Assembly: GCA_963082875.1 (NCBI GenBank)
Contig: OY720099.1
Location: forward strand, 7,130,001-7,194,000
DNA length: 64,000 nt
Direction: 5' to 3'
From: Corella eumyota
Taxonomy: Eukaryota > Chordata > Ascidiacea > Phlebobranchia > Corellidae
The notes below the pieces were generated by a model. The model was not told the DNA's origin. It saw nothing but the letters and a program-made list of their open reading frames with translations, and ran no database searches. The translations under genes were made by a program, and so were the position numbers. Positions 1 to 14,400 of this stretch are shown in pieces; within the stretch, counting starts at the first letter, position 1, and the number at the start of each line of letters is the position of its first letter.

Positions 1-572
1 TAGCTTGCCTTATTTTTCTATTGAGTTCCTCTTTAACAAAAACAACATTTAACATTTAACGATATTATTATCTTTTTATTTAAGTTTTATGTTTACAAAA
101 TATTGAAAATAAAAATAAAATTGTGTAGGTTGAATCGTTTTGAATATAGATTTTGTAATTATAACTTGAAGTTTTTGTTTGTTTTTTTTGCGTCGTTCAA
201 TAAAAATACTGCTTTAAGCCAATATTAGGGTATTTTAAAACACAAAAATAATAAAAGCTAAAACACGCAATAGTCTAACATATGTTTTCACAGTAAATAT
301 ACATCCAACATCTGTTTTGGATACATAATTATTAATTTACTTCATCTTTAATAGAAATGGATAAAAAAAAATTTAAAAAAGTGCAATTTTACATATATAA
401 ACAACTTCAGTTCTAGGTTGTAACAACCCATAAGTGTCTTTTAAGATATTTTAATATCCAAATTGTCTTCTTGATTATCAAAATAATTGGCAAATACTAG
501 GCCAGATTATCAACATATTTTTACAGTTTCAATTTAAATTTTTTTTAACTTTCTATTTTTACAGTAAAAAGT
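1..572. other. 3' flank of the Toll-like receptor gene
   Basis: AT-rich sequence downstream of the receptor stop codon, read on the minus strand. I see no coding potential. A minus-strand AATAAA (TTTATT on the plus strand, 75-80) is a possible polyadenylation signal about 500 bases past the stop, so much of this stretch may be 3' UTR. Confidence 0.5.
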
Positions 573-3500
573 TTAAACCACGTTTGAATTTTGTCGACTT
601 GTTTGTTTTTTTACTGACGACATTTTTTCGGCTACAGCTGCGTCGAGTTTATTCCAGAACGTTTTCCAGCTTGTAGCGCTATCATGTGGCAGTGGGGACG
701 GAATTCCTGATATCAAGGAAAGAATTGTCTGCACCCCGCCAGCTGCATTGTTGTTGGTTACCAAGTCCTTAAAAAAACAAAAAGACAATTATTAAAAAAC
801 GTTTTCTACTCTCTTTTTTCAAGTATTTTAAATTGCAAACAACCTTCCCTTTACATTAAGTAAATTCTTAAACGTTGATTTATTATCAACATTTATACAA
901 TTAATGCTACCATATTTCAAACAAAAAGAAAACAACTTTAAAAGTAACCTACCTCCAGTAATATGGGAATCAAAAGCTTGCCTTGTCGAGATTTGTGCAA
1001 GTGCGCTAAAGCAACTTGTACTTCATATTGGCACCAACCACTAGCCGCATATTTTCTTGATATTACCAGAATTACTCGACGTGATGACCCGATGCATTCT
1101 ACGATATTTTCAGCTATACTTTTACCCGGTGTAAAGTCTCGTTCGTGTAAACACACTTTTCTGTGACGTTTGTCTTCTAATTCCTAAACATATTAACAGA
1201 TAGCATTTTTACTTTAAAAATAGAGGGCATGGGAACGAATTCCTTCAGCAAGAGCAATAAAAAACATCTTAAGATATGCTTACCATTTATGCAAACAAAA
1301 TTTATTTTAATTTTTTAAAGCTTTTGTTATTTTACCTCCATCATTTTGTATACAAACTCTTCATCATTTCCATCATTGCTGTAGGACACAAAAGCATCAT
1401 ACTCATATACTGGTGCTTCCTGGATCCCAGTCTCGGCGTCCGGTTCGTCGTTCCGGAGAGCTTCTTGCTCGAGGAGGTCCTTAAACCCTTGAACGATATC
1501 TTTTCTTTCTTGGAGCTTGCGCCTCTATAACATTGTGATATGTTGTGTTACGTGAAAAAATTGTATCACGAAAACAATTTAATGTCGCTTTTTAGGTTAA
1601 AATTTAACATTTTTTTCATTTGTATTAAGGGTTTTTGGTTGGTCAATCTATAGTAACTTACCTTGTAAAGCTTCATGTTTATAAAAACTACAATAATAAA
1701 CGCTAGAACAACTGCTCCAGTTACAGAAACTGCAATTTTTGTAACATTAACTTCGGCCGGCAAGTAATCAGAATCTGACAAATCTGCAAGTTTTTTTCCG
1801 ACTAACTCAGCAGGTCCAGAACATGTTAACTCCTATTAAAGTCATTACCAACAGTTATATTAACGCATAAAAAAACTAAATAAATATTAAAAAAACATTA
1901 AAAAAACTACAACAAATGATATTAAAAATTTTTAAAAAATATTGTTTATTATTTTTTTAATGTCGTCAATAAATGAATTATAACAACGTTGAAATATCAG
2001 TTTCGACGACACAGAAACTATTGTGTTTTGCTATTAAGCACAACATTATTTTGTATAATAAATAGAAAATTGCATGTTCGACTAACTGCACGTTTTCTTC
2101 GAAATTTTCGCTGTTTAGACGAAAATAATTTCGTTTGCTTTCTAGTGCTTGCAAAGCGAAACTGGCATAATTATAGTTTATATAAAAATAAATATTCTAA
2201 AATAAAATTGTTTAAGTTGATTTAGTTTTTTTTTTACTTACATTTAACTGATGTGAGTTTGTTATGTCTTTGCTGTCCTTGCTGGATTGCACAAAACTAA
2301 TCAAACTTCTTAGCTCAATGTCGCAATACAAGGGGTTTCCCATTAAATACACACTTTTTGCTACATGAAATATTCCAATTTCGTCTTTTGTAAGCGATCT
2401 AAAATAGGAAGTTTTTAAAGTTAAAATTTTTTTTTTAATTTTACAAGTTTATAAATCATTGTTTCTTTGGGCAGTTTAGTGTTCATATTATATATAGAAT
2501 TATATTTTTGAACCTAAAATTTTTATTTTTGTAAGAATTTTATTTTTTGTTACTAGTTTGTAAAGTTATAGTTCTTACTTTATTTGGTTAAATCTAAGAT
2601 CAAGAGTGTTCAAATTTGGTAGATTTTTGGCGATAACATTTGGTAGAGGCAACTTTTCGATTTGGTTGTCCATTAAGTTAAGGTTTTTTAAACTTTGTGG
2701 GAAATTTGAAGCAGGTATTGTTGTCAGTTCGTTTCCTGTAAAATAATATTTATTGTATAATTATTGTGTAATGTTCGTTTTGTATCTTTATTAGGGATTA
2801 ATTTAGCAAATTGATGTAGCAAATAAAGTATGTTGGTTGAAATATCTAAGTGTTTACTGTAGCAAAATATATTTTTACTTTTGTTGTTAAAATTTAATTT
2901 TATTGTTTCTGACTAAATATATAAAAAGTACCTGATAGATCAAGGTTGATTAGCTCAGGTAGTTGTTGCAAATGTACTTCGTCAGATTTAAGACCAATAT
3001 TGGAGAGATCTAAGGTTCTCCAATATTTATTCTCGGGTATTGATATTGTTGTAAAGTTTTCTCCAAATGGTATAATCTTTTCTAGTTTCTATATTTAAAT
3101 AGGTAACGTTGTAGAGGTGTTGGTTATGCAATTTTTGCTAGTTGGTTATGAATCTTTTGCTATATAGCAATTTTTTTTTTGAAACAGAGTAATTTTGTTC
3201 AGTTTAAGTTAAGTTTAAAATTATTAAATTGTTAAGATTTTATAATGTTTCAAAGATATAATATATTAACATTAATACCTCTTGCACGGGCAAAGAGCAG
3301 TTTAAAGTTGGTATACCACTGGTCCAGCTACATCTATCTGTTGCACATCTCAGATCATATCTAATCAAATTAATTTATTTTTGTAATGAAAAATTAATGT
3401 GTAAAAATAATTAAAATAGTACAGTTTTTAAAAGGGTATGTAAAGCTTCATGTTAATTCTTTATAAAAAGATTAATAAATCAAACTATATGTTATTTCGT

Positions 3501-6500
3501 TACCCAGTAAGAACTTATAGATAATTTTATTCTTGATAAAGTTTGTATTTTACTTTTGTAATTGTATGTATTATTCGTTTTATGTGCATTTAATCTTAAT
3601 ATATATCTTATTAAATTTTTTGTTGACATTAATATAAACAAAATTTAAAACTTACAAATATACTCCACCAAGTTGAGTTATAAGTCGACCCCTATTCGAG
3701 GGTGGACTTGCACAGAATGGTATTGCGATCATCAATTTTAAGTCAAGTAAATTCGAATTTGAAAACCATTCCACAAAGGATAGTTGTGAGCAATCGCAAG
3801 TCTAAAAAGGCAGATGTAATTAATATGATTTTTATATATAGTTAGTAAATTTTTATATATTCTGCTAACCGATATTGCTTTTGTATAGATCAACGTTTTA
3901 CTTTTAAGTATATTATGCAAAAAATCGGTATCTTGAAAATGTTATATCACGCAATGCTTTGTCAAATTTTTACTCACCAACGGATTTCCTGCTAGCCCAA
4001 ATCTTTTTAACGATATCAACGGTTGAAGCTGGTAGTCATATATTAACTTGATGTTATTATTTGTAAGTTGCAAATTTTCTAAGTTGACCAAACGGTCAAG
4101 CGTTGCTTGAGGGATTTTGGAGAAACTTGAAATATTGTTTCCGATCATGGATATTCTTACTAAGGAGGAAGGCAGATCTCGTGGAAATTCAAGAAAACCG
4201 TTAAAGTCAAGATACAGGCTAAAGTAATAAATTTAGTTGATGTAAAAGTTTCAAAAATATACAAAGTTTATCTTTATTTTATTTAGTCATCATTTGGAAA
4301 TAGGTTTTAAACCACCAAACACTCACTTTGTTAATTCAGTTTGGTTGAAATAAAGCCCGTCCGGCATGTAAGTTAACTTGGGATTATTGTTGATATCTAC
4401 AGAGTTTAAACCGTTTGGTGGGTTAAGCGGAAATTGAGTTAAACTTGAAGCATTACAGACCAACGTTTTTACTTCATATTTACACTGGATAAACTCTGGG
4501 GTGCTTTCGATATATTTGATATAAAGAAGTAAACCGGTGATATCAACGCTTCCAATATCTTAATTAAAAAAATTGAATAAGCTTAATTTCTTTCTAGCAG
4601 TTTTGGATTTTAGTTTTTAACAAAATGGCATTCATTTTTAATATTTTACTTTTCCTATAGTGGGAAATTAAAAAGCTCATCTTTTTCTAAAATATTTTTT
4701 TACGAAAAATAACCAAGATGAGACATCTATTTAAGTATTTATTTAAACTTTATGTACACTTGTAATGGAACATCATTTAGATATTAATACTACAAATATT
4801 TACCTGGCTTAATGGTGTTGCAAAATCCACCAACATTAACTCTTGATTTATTTGCAAAAGGTCGGTCGATCATCCATACCAGCATTCTTATCATATTGTC
4901 ATTGCACACCCATTGATTACCAGCCAAGTTCATGTTCGTACAGTTATAACAATAATTGTAGTTCAACGGTGATCGTACCACTGTTAACTGGTTGTTGTTA
5001 AGAAACATAGACCCCATGGTTGATGGAAGGCGTTCTGGCATGTTCAGCAATCTAAAAACATCAAACTTTTAGTTAAATAAAGCATTTGAATCACAACGGA
5101 TATTATAAAAGGGGAAATATTAATGGTTTGCTCTGGATTATAACCCCTTTTTGTAATGTTTGCACACTTTAAAACCAACATGTTTTATTAAAGATTTTGC
5201 CTTGCCATTCAATGTAGTTACTTTACTCTTTCGCAAACATTAAAATAGTTAGTTAGGAATTTTTCAACTAAAACAGTAAATTTTACCTGTTGTATGATAA
5301 ATCAACATGATTCAATCTCTTCATATGAACAAAGGCTTGGCTATCACAGTACTCGATATTATTGCTTTTAATTGTAAAATAGTCAAGATTTTCTGGTAAA
5401 TTTAACGGCACTGAAGTTAGCCTGTTGGAGTTAAGCGACAGCCTTGTTAAGTTTTTTAAAGACGTCCAAATCCTGGAATCAATGGTTACAATTTCGTTTC
5501 TTTCCACAAAAAAAGATTTAAGCGAAGGTGGAAGCATTGCGTTTAATGCAGTCATTTTGTTGCCATTTAAATTTAAACTAATTAGGTTGTTTAAATTTTC
5601 AAAATCACTTGTTTCCATTTCGTCTATACCGCAGTTAATGATCTGCAAATATGTCATTCCGTTTTTTACTGGCCATCCGGAGGGTATCCTACGCATGTCA
5701 TTTACACAAGTCCCAATATTAACGTTATACACACTTTCAGGGAGTCTGTTTAAAACGTGACTATCAATACTGGAAAACTCAGGCGTTTTAATGTAAAATA
5801 GTCTCAAATTGGGCGGATAGGTTAATGTGTTAATGTTTACGGAGTAGTTGTCAGTAACATTTCCACCTTCAAATCCTATCAACGGTATACTGACTAAGCT
5901 TAATGTAGTTAAGGTTGGTGGAAGACACTTTGGAATATGCTGATAATCTAAATCAGTCAGATATAAGTGAGTCACGTTAAGTGAAGGACGAATTTCACAA
6001 GCGCCCACTTGTGGGCTGTTGAATTGGGGAATAATCGGGGATCGAGAAAGAGAAATTTTTCTGCAGGTGTCTGAAATGTGTATTAAAAGTTAAACAATTT
6101 GATTTGCAAAGGTATTTTTTATAGATGTTTTATATTTACACTTAAAAGGAACATGATTAGAATCTATGATATTGTTTTGTAAAGTTTACAGCGTTCTACT
6201 ATTTTTTTCACCTGGAATCCATTCCCAGTTAAGTTGAGGAACTGTAACACCAAGAAATTGAAGCCAGGTTACAAGGTTAGCTTTTCTCAACACCGAAAGG
6301 GAATTTGAAACGTTTGTAAAAGTGTTTCCTAAATATTAATAAGTTCGGGTTAAGTAGTATATTTAATCAGTTATAAAAAATAAGGCAAAATAACAAAAAA
6401 AATATAAACTAAAACCTTTATTTTTATGGAGTATTTTAAACACTTACGTGATAATGCAAGTTTGGTCACATTTTCCAAGGGCAAGTTTTCCAATAAAGGA

Positions 6501-6921
6501 TTGGTTGTCCTTGAACACCTGGCACTTATTCCCCACGATTTTTTATCCGCGCTACACCTGTAGTTATGCAAAAACACAATTTATAACTTTATTTGACAAC
6601 TTTAAATGTAAATATAAATTTAGTTATAATTTTTTGGCAAATGCAAAGTTAACAAATTTTTTAATATATTTATTTAAACCCGATTTCAAGCAGTAATTGG
6701 TTAAACAATTTTAGTGAGTTGTATTTAAAAATATTAAAAAGTTTTATAGTTTTAGTTAATTCTAAATAATAAATTTTATTTTAATTAGTTGTTTATTGAA
6801 ATCAGTTTGTAACGAATTTTGTTCAAGATTACCTGCAACCAGTAGCCAAGGGGCAGTCGCTAGTAGCTGTTTCGAAATTGAAAACGAATAAGCACGAAAT
6901 TAAAATAAATATTTTAATCAT
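573..6921 (-). CDS. Toll-like receptor with three cysteine clusters
   Basis: Innate immune receptor. Sixteen exons, in transcript order: 6921-6833, 6557-6448, 6328-6212, 6070-5287, 5051-4804, 4558-4327, 4218-3978, 3801-3656, 3360-3279, 3088-2932, 2735-2579, 2398-2242, 1832-1662, 1524-1336, 1183-953, 767-573. They total 3306 nt (1101 aa) with every junction in phase. The start is chosen because it opens a hydrophobic signal peptide (MIKIFILISCLFVF). A Cys-rich N-cap and many leucine-rich repeats follow. Three separate LRR C-cap cysteine groups are visible (around NQWVC at about 4.9 kb, CDCSQL at about 3.8 kb, NPLYCD at about 2.3 kb), the first two each followed by a new Cys-containing N-cap. 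One membrane helix (VSVTGAVVLAFIIVVFI) precedes a cytoplasmic TIR domain with box 1 YDAFVSYS, box 2 LHERDFTPGKSI (conserved Pro) and box 3 FW. TIR-adaptor signalling is known for the family; the ligand cannot be read from the sequence. Family assignment is secure; orthology to a named receptor is not claimed. Confidence 0.95.
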
Positions 6922-6937
6922 GATTTGATCTGTAAAT
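6922..6937 (-). other. splice acceptor just upstream of the receptor start codon
   Basis: On the minus strand TTTACAG precedes the ATG by 8 bases (acceptor AG at 6931-6930; exon would begin at 6929). No upstream exon is recognisable. Such an acceptor so close to a start codon is what spliced-leader trans-splicing gives in tunicates, though a cis-spliced 5' UTR exon is also possible. Confidence 0.45.
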
Positions 6938-8456
6938 AATTCCAAAATAAGTAATAAAAAGCGTTTTAATTTTAAAAAATTAGCATAATAAATCTCAAAA
7001 AATAACTTTTATAAATGTTAATTACTTTATTTAGTATTTTAGGCTTAATTTTAAATTACATAAAGTATCTGAATTTAAAAAATTGTAAATACACTCAAGA
7101 AATAAATTTATTTTAAAATCTTGATATGCGTAGTCTTATGTATAATTCAATTTCTTTCTCAAAAAGCTTCATATAATATCAACTACATGTGTTGGTGACT
7201 TACTTGTTTATAAATCTCTCTTAAGCTGTGGTTAAAATATGAAAGGTATTTAAAAAGTGTGGGCCTTATAAACATATATTACTTCCTTATTGATGTTCTA
7301 CATAAGTTACTCATATTTTTGTTGTTTTTAAACAATAAAAACTGCTATCTAGTAAACAACTTACACTTAGCCATAAAAAAATTTACACCGAAACTTCGAG
7401 CACAAATTTACGCCATGTTTTGCTTGACGTCATCGGAAATTAAAAGCTAAATGCGCTTAGTCAAGACATGAAATAACCATATAGGTCATTAGCCATCCGT
7501 ATAAAAAAAATTTAAATGCATATATTAATTTTTATTCTGATTTTTATGTTATTTAAGTACATAATTTAATTTAGATTACCATTCTCACGAAAATAATATT
7601 GATTTTTGCTTTGTCATTTGGTAATAAAATTAGACTTGTTAAATCTAATTATACTTGTCGATTTTTGGTTTCTTGAGCCCGCGGCTAAGTTCCGGAAATG
7701 TTGTTGCTAATGATTAAATTTAAATGTATTTTTTATGTTAAAATTTATGATAATTAATAGTAAAAAAATGTGTAAAAAAATGAGTGTTGTAATATAATTC
7801 GCCAGGTTTTATTTTTTCCATTTTTTTTATTTTTCATTACTTTGGTCCATTTCAGTCCAAAGTCTTCATTTAAAAACAAACTTTTCCACAATTATTATCA
7901 CATGGTTCATCAGTATTTTAATTTTATCTGTAACGACTTTTCATGTCACGTATTTTAAAGTTCTTTTTTTTTAATATCAAAAATGTACTTTTTTTACTAT
8001 TTTTTGGTGTTAATAAATATCTTAAATAGAGGTTATTTAAATACCTTTTTCCAAAGACAAAATGTCATAGAACATGGTGTCTGTACAATTTAAAGTTGCT
8101 TGATAAGTTACATTTGTTATAGTTAATAATAATAAAAGCTATCTTAATTTTGTTATATTATCACCTGTTAGTTAAATTAAGTCTAGACTTTATTGTAAAT
8201 CACTAAAGAGGTTGATTTGCTATTTATTGCTCGCGTAAAAATTAATAGAAAATGCAAAGTCAGTAAAACGCTTTCTCATGTGAACAAGTAAAAGTAAATT
8301 GCGAAGGGAATACAAAAATGAAACATTAACACTGAACAGCGGTAGAATAAAATACGGAGCCGTCATTTTTAGTTCTGCATTTTGGATTGATAAGATAATG
8401 AGAGAAAATGTACGAAAAATAATACTATGTACACTCCCGCTAAAAGAAAATGAAAG
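6930..8456. other. intergenic region between the two left-hand genes
   Basis: About 1.5 kb, AT-rich, no supported coding sequence. It should hold the receptor promoter (right of 6921) and the 3' UTR of the DUF3504 gene (left of 8457). One exact TGACGTCA lies at 7425-7432, and a minus-strand AATAAA candidate (TTTATT on plus) lies near 8222. Confidence 0.6.
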
Positions 8457-11400
8457 TTAATCTAAATTAAACACCATTTTCTTGCCGCCGCGTTCTATTA
8501 TCACAGTTCGAACGTTGTTAGGCACTTTCATGGTAATCACGTCATCGTCTTTCGTGACGTCGTGATTAGTGACGTCATCCGAAACGTGATTTTCTTCTTC
8601 CAAAGATTGGTTCATTTTAAATCTCGTATCGTTCCAGCTTTTGCGCAAACGCTCGAGAACATCTTGTGCTGTAAGCTGTGGAGTCAGCCTGCTCTCTAGC
8701 CCCATCTCGGGGTACTCGGTTTTAACGGATAAATCGACAACTGGTGGTTCTTCTTTGATTAAAGGTGGGGGCGAACCAGATTTTTCGCTCTCGTGTGATG
8801 GCTGGGTTCTAAGCTTTAGGTGGCCTTTGCTCAGTAATTTCTGTGTTATTGCGTCATACAATGCTTGTGACGTGTCTTTTACGGATTGGCTAGTTGGAGA
8901 CGGGATATTACGTTGCTCGTTATCTAAAACAGTCAAATTAATATAAAACACTTATACAGCTAAAAAAATTCATTTCCGCTTCAAAAATTAAGTTTTGTGT
9001 ACTAATTTAGACTATTTTAATTATTAAAATTACGATTTAACTTGGTACTCCACCAAAACATTGTTTTTTTTGACACTTAAGTTTTACTCACCACTGGTAT
9101 GTTGTGAGTCGACTTGTACAGCTTTAGTTTTGCCTGATCTTCGCATCGAAGCAGGTCGATCAGTCGTAAAAAGTTGTTTGAATGTTTCCCGCAGTTTGTT
9201 GATACCAACTGGGTTGAAACTGAAGCGAGGAAACGAGTTTTCGGCTGCGTATACAAAATCAAATGTTATAATGTTATAGTTCTATTTAGTAATAAAATAA
9301 ATCCACCTAGTTAATATTTAAAACTTAAGTTAGCATAATAAACTCACAACACATGATGTTTTTACAAAATACAAAAACTTACTTAGTTTTATTTGATTCA
9401 AATTTTGCTTTCAAAACTGTTTTTTATTACAGTAATTACATAAAATATTTCTTAAATGGTTTTAATTGCTTATAGCATGGCTTAGGAAAAATAGTCATCA
9501 AACTAAATTCATTTGTTTGTTTTACTTACAAGTTTGTAATGGTCTTCTATAGAAGGGTCCAATAGAAGGAACTAGTTCAAGATAAGTTTTGTAAAGTTTA
9601 ACCAAACATCTTGGATCACTTGCACAACTATATCTTCGCATTGCTCGTTTTGTGGACATGTTGTAATATCTAAAATAAGCATAGGTGGGATTATTGGTTG
9701 ATTTTAAAGCAGTTCCTTCTTTTAAATATTATTTTTTTACACATTGATAAAGGTGCATGTTTTATATATAAATAAAAGCAAAATATTGTAAATAAATTTA
9801 AATACCGGCATGATCAAGATATATATACAAACAGTTTTTGAAATCAATGACAAGTAAATCTTAGCTAAAAACAAAACAAAAACAATGCAAAGCAATAAAG
9901 GAAAGTCTATTTTTGTGTTTACTTTACAATGTTTGGACCTAATTGTGTTACAAAGCAAAACTTGTTTTTACATACCTTTGTTCGCTCCTCCTAAATTCAA
10001 GATATTCTTGCATTCTATCTTGATCAAAGGCTAATGTAAATTGTTCTACTTTTAGTTCGTGGTGCTCTTCCATACTAGTTACCTAAATCAGAAGTTACGT
10101 TATTATTTTGTTATTTTAATTTAATAACAAAAAGTTAAATGACATTGAAGTTTGATTACGCCAAGTGCAAACTTAGGTACTTGCAAAAATGGTTTGTTGT
10201 ATTTAAGTATTTTAAATGGTTGTAGTTTTTACCTCAAATTCGACACAGTTGTAGTAAAACATTGCGTGAAACATGCCCTTGGCGGTATTCGAACCCAGGT
10301 AGCCAGACTGCCACAATTCATCGTCGTTTAAATTATCAACTTGTAAACGTTTACCTAAAAAATTGCAAAAGTTGTTAAAAATAATATACCAACTTAAGAC
10401 AAGTTAGTTTTTAAACATGATATATTAATATTATATGTTTTATTATAAAAATAGCTTTTTTAAAAAAAAACGTCATATCATTTATAAATGTCTGTGTAAT
10501 ATCACATATATTTTTTGTTTGTTTCTTTTTCCTATTTCATGATATTTTTGGCGTTAGTCAATACCACGTTTTATGTTTAATGTTTTGATTATTTATTTTA
10601 AAGTTATTCATTTTTATATCCGCATCTGTCTAAAGCAGGAAATTAACCTACCAAAATTTATACATCACGTTTATTAATGGAAAAATTTTGGTTTTTCAAA
10701 ACACGAAATTTGGTCTAATAAATTACATACAAAATACCAAACTTGTTGCATTGATTAATGGATATGGAAATAACTATATGCCAAATGCATGTTGTAAATT
10801 TATTTTAGTTAAGTTTTGGCAAATATTTCTTATTGCATAAGATTTTTAAGATCTTTTCATTTTATGCAAATTAAGACTCTGGTTCTACTGATAGTTGTCG
10901 TTGGTCGGATTAAGGTCGCAATATACAAAATTTGGCGCACCGCAACACTGAAATTTATGCTATTTATAAAATAATACTGATATTTATAACAACCTTTGTC
11001 CATTACTATTAAATTAAGTTACGCAAATGCAAAAACTTACCCACATTATTTCATGCTATTTAAGATTTAAGCTACAGTTTTACCCAGTTTGCACAGTGCC
11101 TTTAAAAAATTCTTGGTCTCTAAGTGGTCGCATTTTTCGCGAACCACAATTTATGATTTTGATGTTATTTTTTGATAATATTAATCTAACGACACCGCTT
11201 TGTTAATTACTTTTTAAAAAAGTCAAACTTTTACACAAAAAAATTAGGTCTTACTCCGATTAGCTTGTGCTTCGACTGTTAGCTCCCCCGACCTTGACTT
11301 TAAAGCTTCCCTAAACTCGGCAAAAGTGCTGGAATATTTGTCAAAAAAATTGACTTCGGATCGGCACGAAACTTGTCGTAGATATCTTTGTAAACCTGAA

Positions 11401-14400
11401 GCTATTTGCATTAAAGTATCGGCAGGGTAAGGCTTCTTATCTTTTCGTCGTACCTAGAATATATATTTAGCAATTGCTGTTGTATCGTATGAAAACTTTG
11501 GTATTTATTAAAATGGGCAAGTTATTTTTTCTTTGTATCGTTTATATTTAGTCACCTTACTTTTTATTAAATATAAGTTGTAAAGCTAGCCAAGACTGTT
11601 CACAGTTTATGTTGTTTTAATTTAAACAAAATAGCATCAAATATAGGGTTTACATATTTTTTGTTTGATTTTACAAGTTTATTTGATTGAACAACCTTTA
11701 GTTTAACTTATTTTTTATAATTTAAGATAACTGCTTAAACATCATTTTGCTACAAATCTTTGTTTGTTATGGTTTATATTTTGATCACGTATATCAAATG
11801 TTTGTTTATTTTATAATAAGTCAAATGCTTTCTGCTCAATTTCGTTATAAGTCGTGTAGAAAAACAAGTGCAAAAAATCAAAAACGTTTTATAACATAAC
11901 TATATATTAATCTTTTTAAATTTTGGCAATATAAATAATATATATTTCCAAATTTGCATATATATTTTTAAATTTTTAAATTTTTTTGTAATTTTTTATA
12001 AATTTTAATTTCCTAAAACGATTAGTCAATTATTTGTGTTTTTTAACAATTTTAAAATGACTGCATATTTGGTAATAGTTTGTAATAGGATTATAATTGA
12101 TATTTAAGTTAAGTCAATATAGTCTAAGTAATGTTGGTGAATCATTTGTTTGCTAAAATTTTATGTTATCGTGTCTAGAATGTAATTTAATGAAAGATAT
12201 TTCCCAAATGTTAGGCGTTAGCTTGCCAAATTTTTTTAGACTGATAAAGTTCATTTTTAAATTTGATAAATTATGATAGTCATTTAAAAATGGGAATTTC
12301 TCTTAATTTAAATGTTAAAAAACATAAAATTACATTACAAGATACAAAAATAAATAAAATTCAAATAATAATTTGTTTACAAAAAATTTTTTCACATAGA
12401 CATCAAATAATACCTCTTTAATAAACTTGGGTAACCAATGACTCATGACCTCTACGTCAGCGACCCGGATGTCCACCGGGACGAAAGAGAATTTTTCTTT
12501 TTTCGTTTCTGGTCTTCTGTTACGGTTCAGTGCCCAATCTCTCCATACCTGCAAAAAATAAATTTTAAATCAAAAAAAACACAAAAAATCCATTATATAC
12601 ATTTAAACTTAGATTGTAAATTGTATTTAATAAATATTTTTAGATGAAAAATACGAATTCATGTTGGAGTTATAAATTAATTCAAGCAATCTATGAAAGA
12701 TCTACAAAAAATGTAAGTTTTATTTACTTACTCAGTAAATTGTGTCAACTTTATAAGCTGCATTTTGACAGATTAAAATAACATACACCATTATAAAACA
12801 AACATCGTTTAAAAAAAACAGTTTTGGTCCAAAAAATTAAACGAACAATTAAAAAAAATAATAACTTAAAATAGTTTACATTATATATTGTACTACATCA
12901 ATTTAATTGGGCTAAAACAATGTTTAACAACGTGCTAATAAGACTAACAGCGTAATTAACTCCGGTTTAATTTAAATCAAAGTGTCTCTGTAATTAACAG
13001 ATACTTTAAATTGGTCTACATACTTTTTAAAATAACTTTTTTGTAAGAGAAATTTTATATGAACGTTTTTTTTGTTACAAAAACATTTAAATGGTTGTAA
13101 AAAGATTCCGTTATATTCGTTGGTGCAATTTAGGGAGTTATTTATTTGTGTTTAAAATACCAGTTTAAGTCTAAATAAATATCACTTTAATAATAGAAAA
13201 TTTGAAAAAAAATTGCTCCTTAAAAACAGCTGTTATTTTAAAAGACCTTGTGTTATTTTAATATAACGAATTCGGTTATTTTTTGAAATTTTTTTGTTAT
13301 TTCAAAGGTTAATAATTAAGGCTGCCTTAAATGAAAAATAACGCGAATATGACAATAATCATTAGTTTGAAATTACTTGGACTGCGCACAAGTAAACCCA
13401 ACCTGTAATTTTCTATTAAATTGTCGAACTTTAGATGTTTTTCACAAAATCGTGCAGGTCGAAAAATAAGCCAAAATTCCAACACTTAATCACACGCACA
13501 TCTAATGTTTAAATAAAATGTTCGTTTAATCCGCTTGTTTATCACGACTTTATAATTATAAGAGCCTCTCTATGTTATTCATTACATGGCTCTGTAATAC
13601 AATAATATCGTTAACACTAACGCGAGTATAGATTCGGATTAAATATTTTTTTTTAGATAATCAATCATTTATTAAATTTCCATTATGTCAAATCAGGCTG
13701 GGATTAAAAATTGAAAATGTCAAAATATTATCATTACAGTCTGACTTTTTTAAAGGTTTTGATTAATCTTTTAAAATTGTTTTTCTAGTTAAAAAAAACC
13801 TCTAACTTAGCAAAAAATGTAAAAAAAACGCAAATCCATTTGATGACCATTTAAAAGATGCTTATACAACCCAAAACTTAAAAAATTGCAAAACATGCCC
13901 AAAAAAATTTTAAAAATATTTTATTTTTTTACCTTGATTGCCCAATTATTTTGTCGCATCGTTCTTTCTGGAATTAAACCCCCCAAACCGTTCATGGACA
14001 CGTCGCTGAAGGTAGGTGACCCTCTTGAGAACTCGAGATCAAAATACTGGTCATCATTCGAATTAGAAGAAGTGCTGTTCTTCGCCTTCTTTGCTTTTGG
14101 AGGAAGATCGATGTCGGATCCGTTCCTTTGCATAAAAGATCGATAATGTTCTAGAATTGATGTCGATTTTTCCGGCTCGGTTGGGGTCTTGACATCACTA
14201 TAATTACTCGATATGTCGTCATCAATTGGCGTACTTAGAGCGTCGTCATGACATTCAGTGACGTCATTACTCGCAATGACCAAATCACCGTGTGTGACGT
14301 CATCGCCGTTGCTCTCGAACGAGTCGTTGTCGTCCTCGTGGGTGTATTCATCCGCGCTCGTCGTCGGAGCTAAAATGTTCTTCTGCGGAGTGCTACGTTT

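Noticed and set aside
10265-10310. Box B-like GGTTCGAAT on the minus strand
   Set aside because: It lies inside a coding exon of the DUF3504 gene (GYLGSNTA) with no box A at proper distance; chance match.
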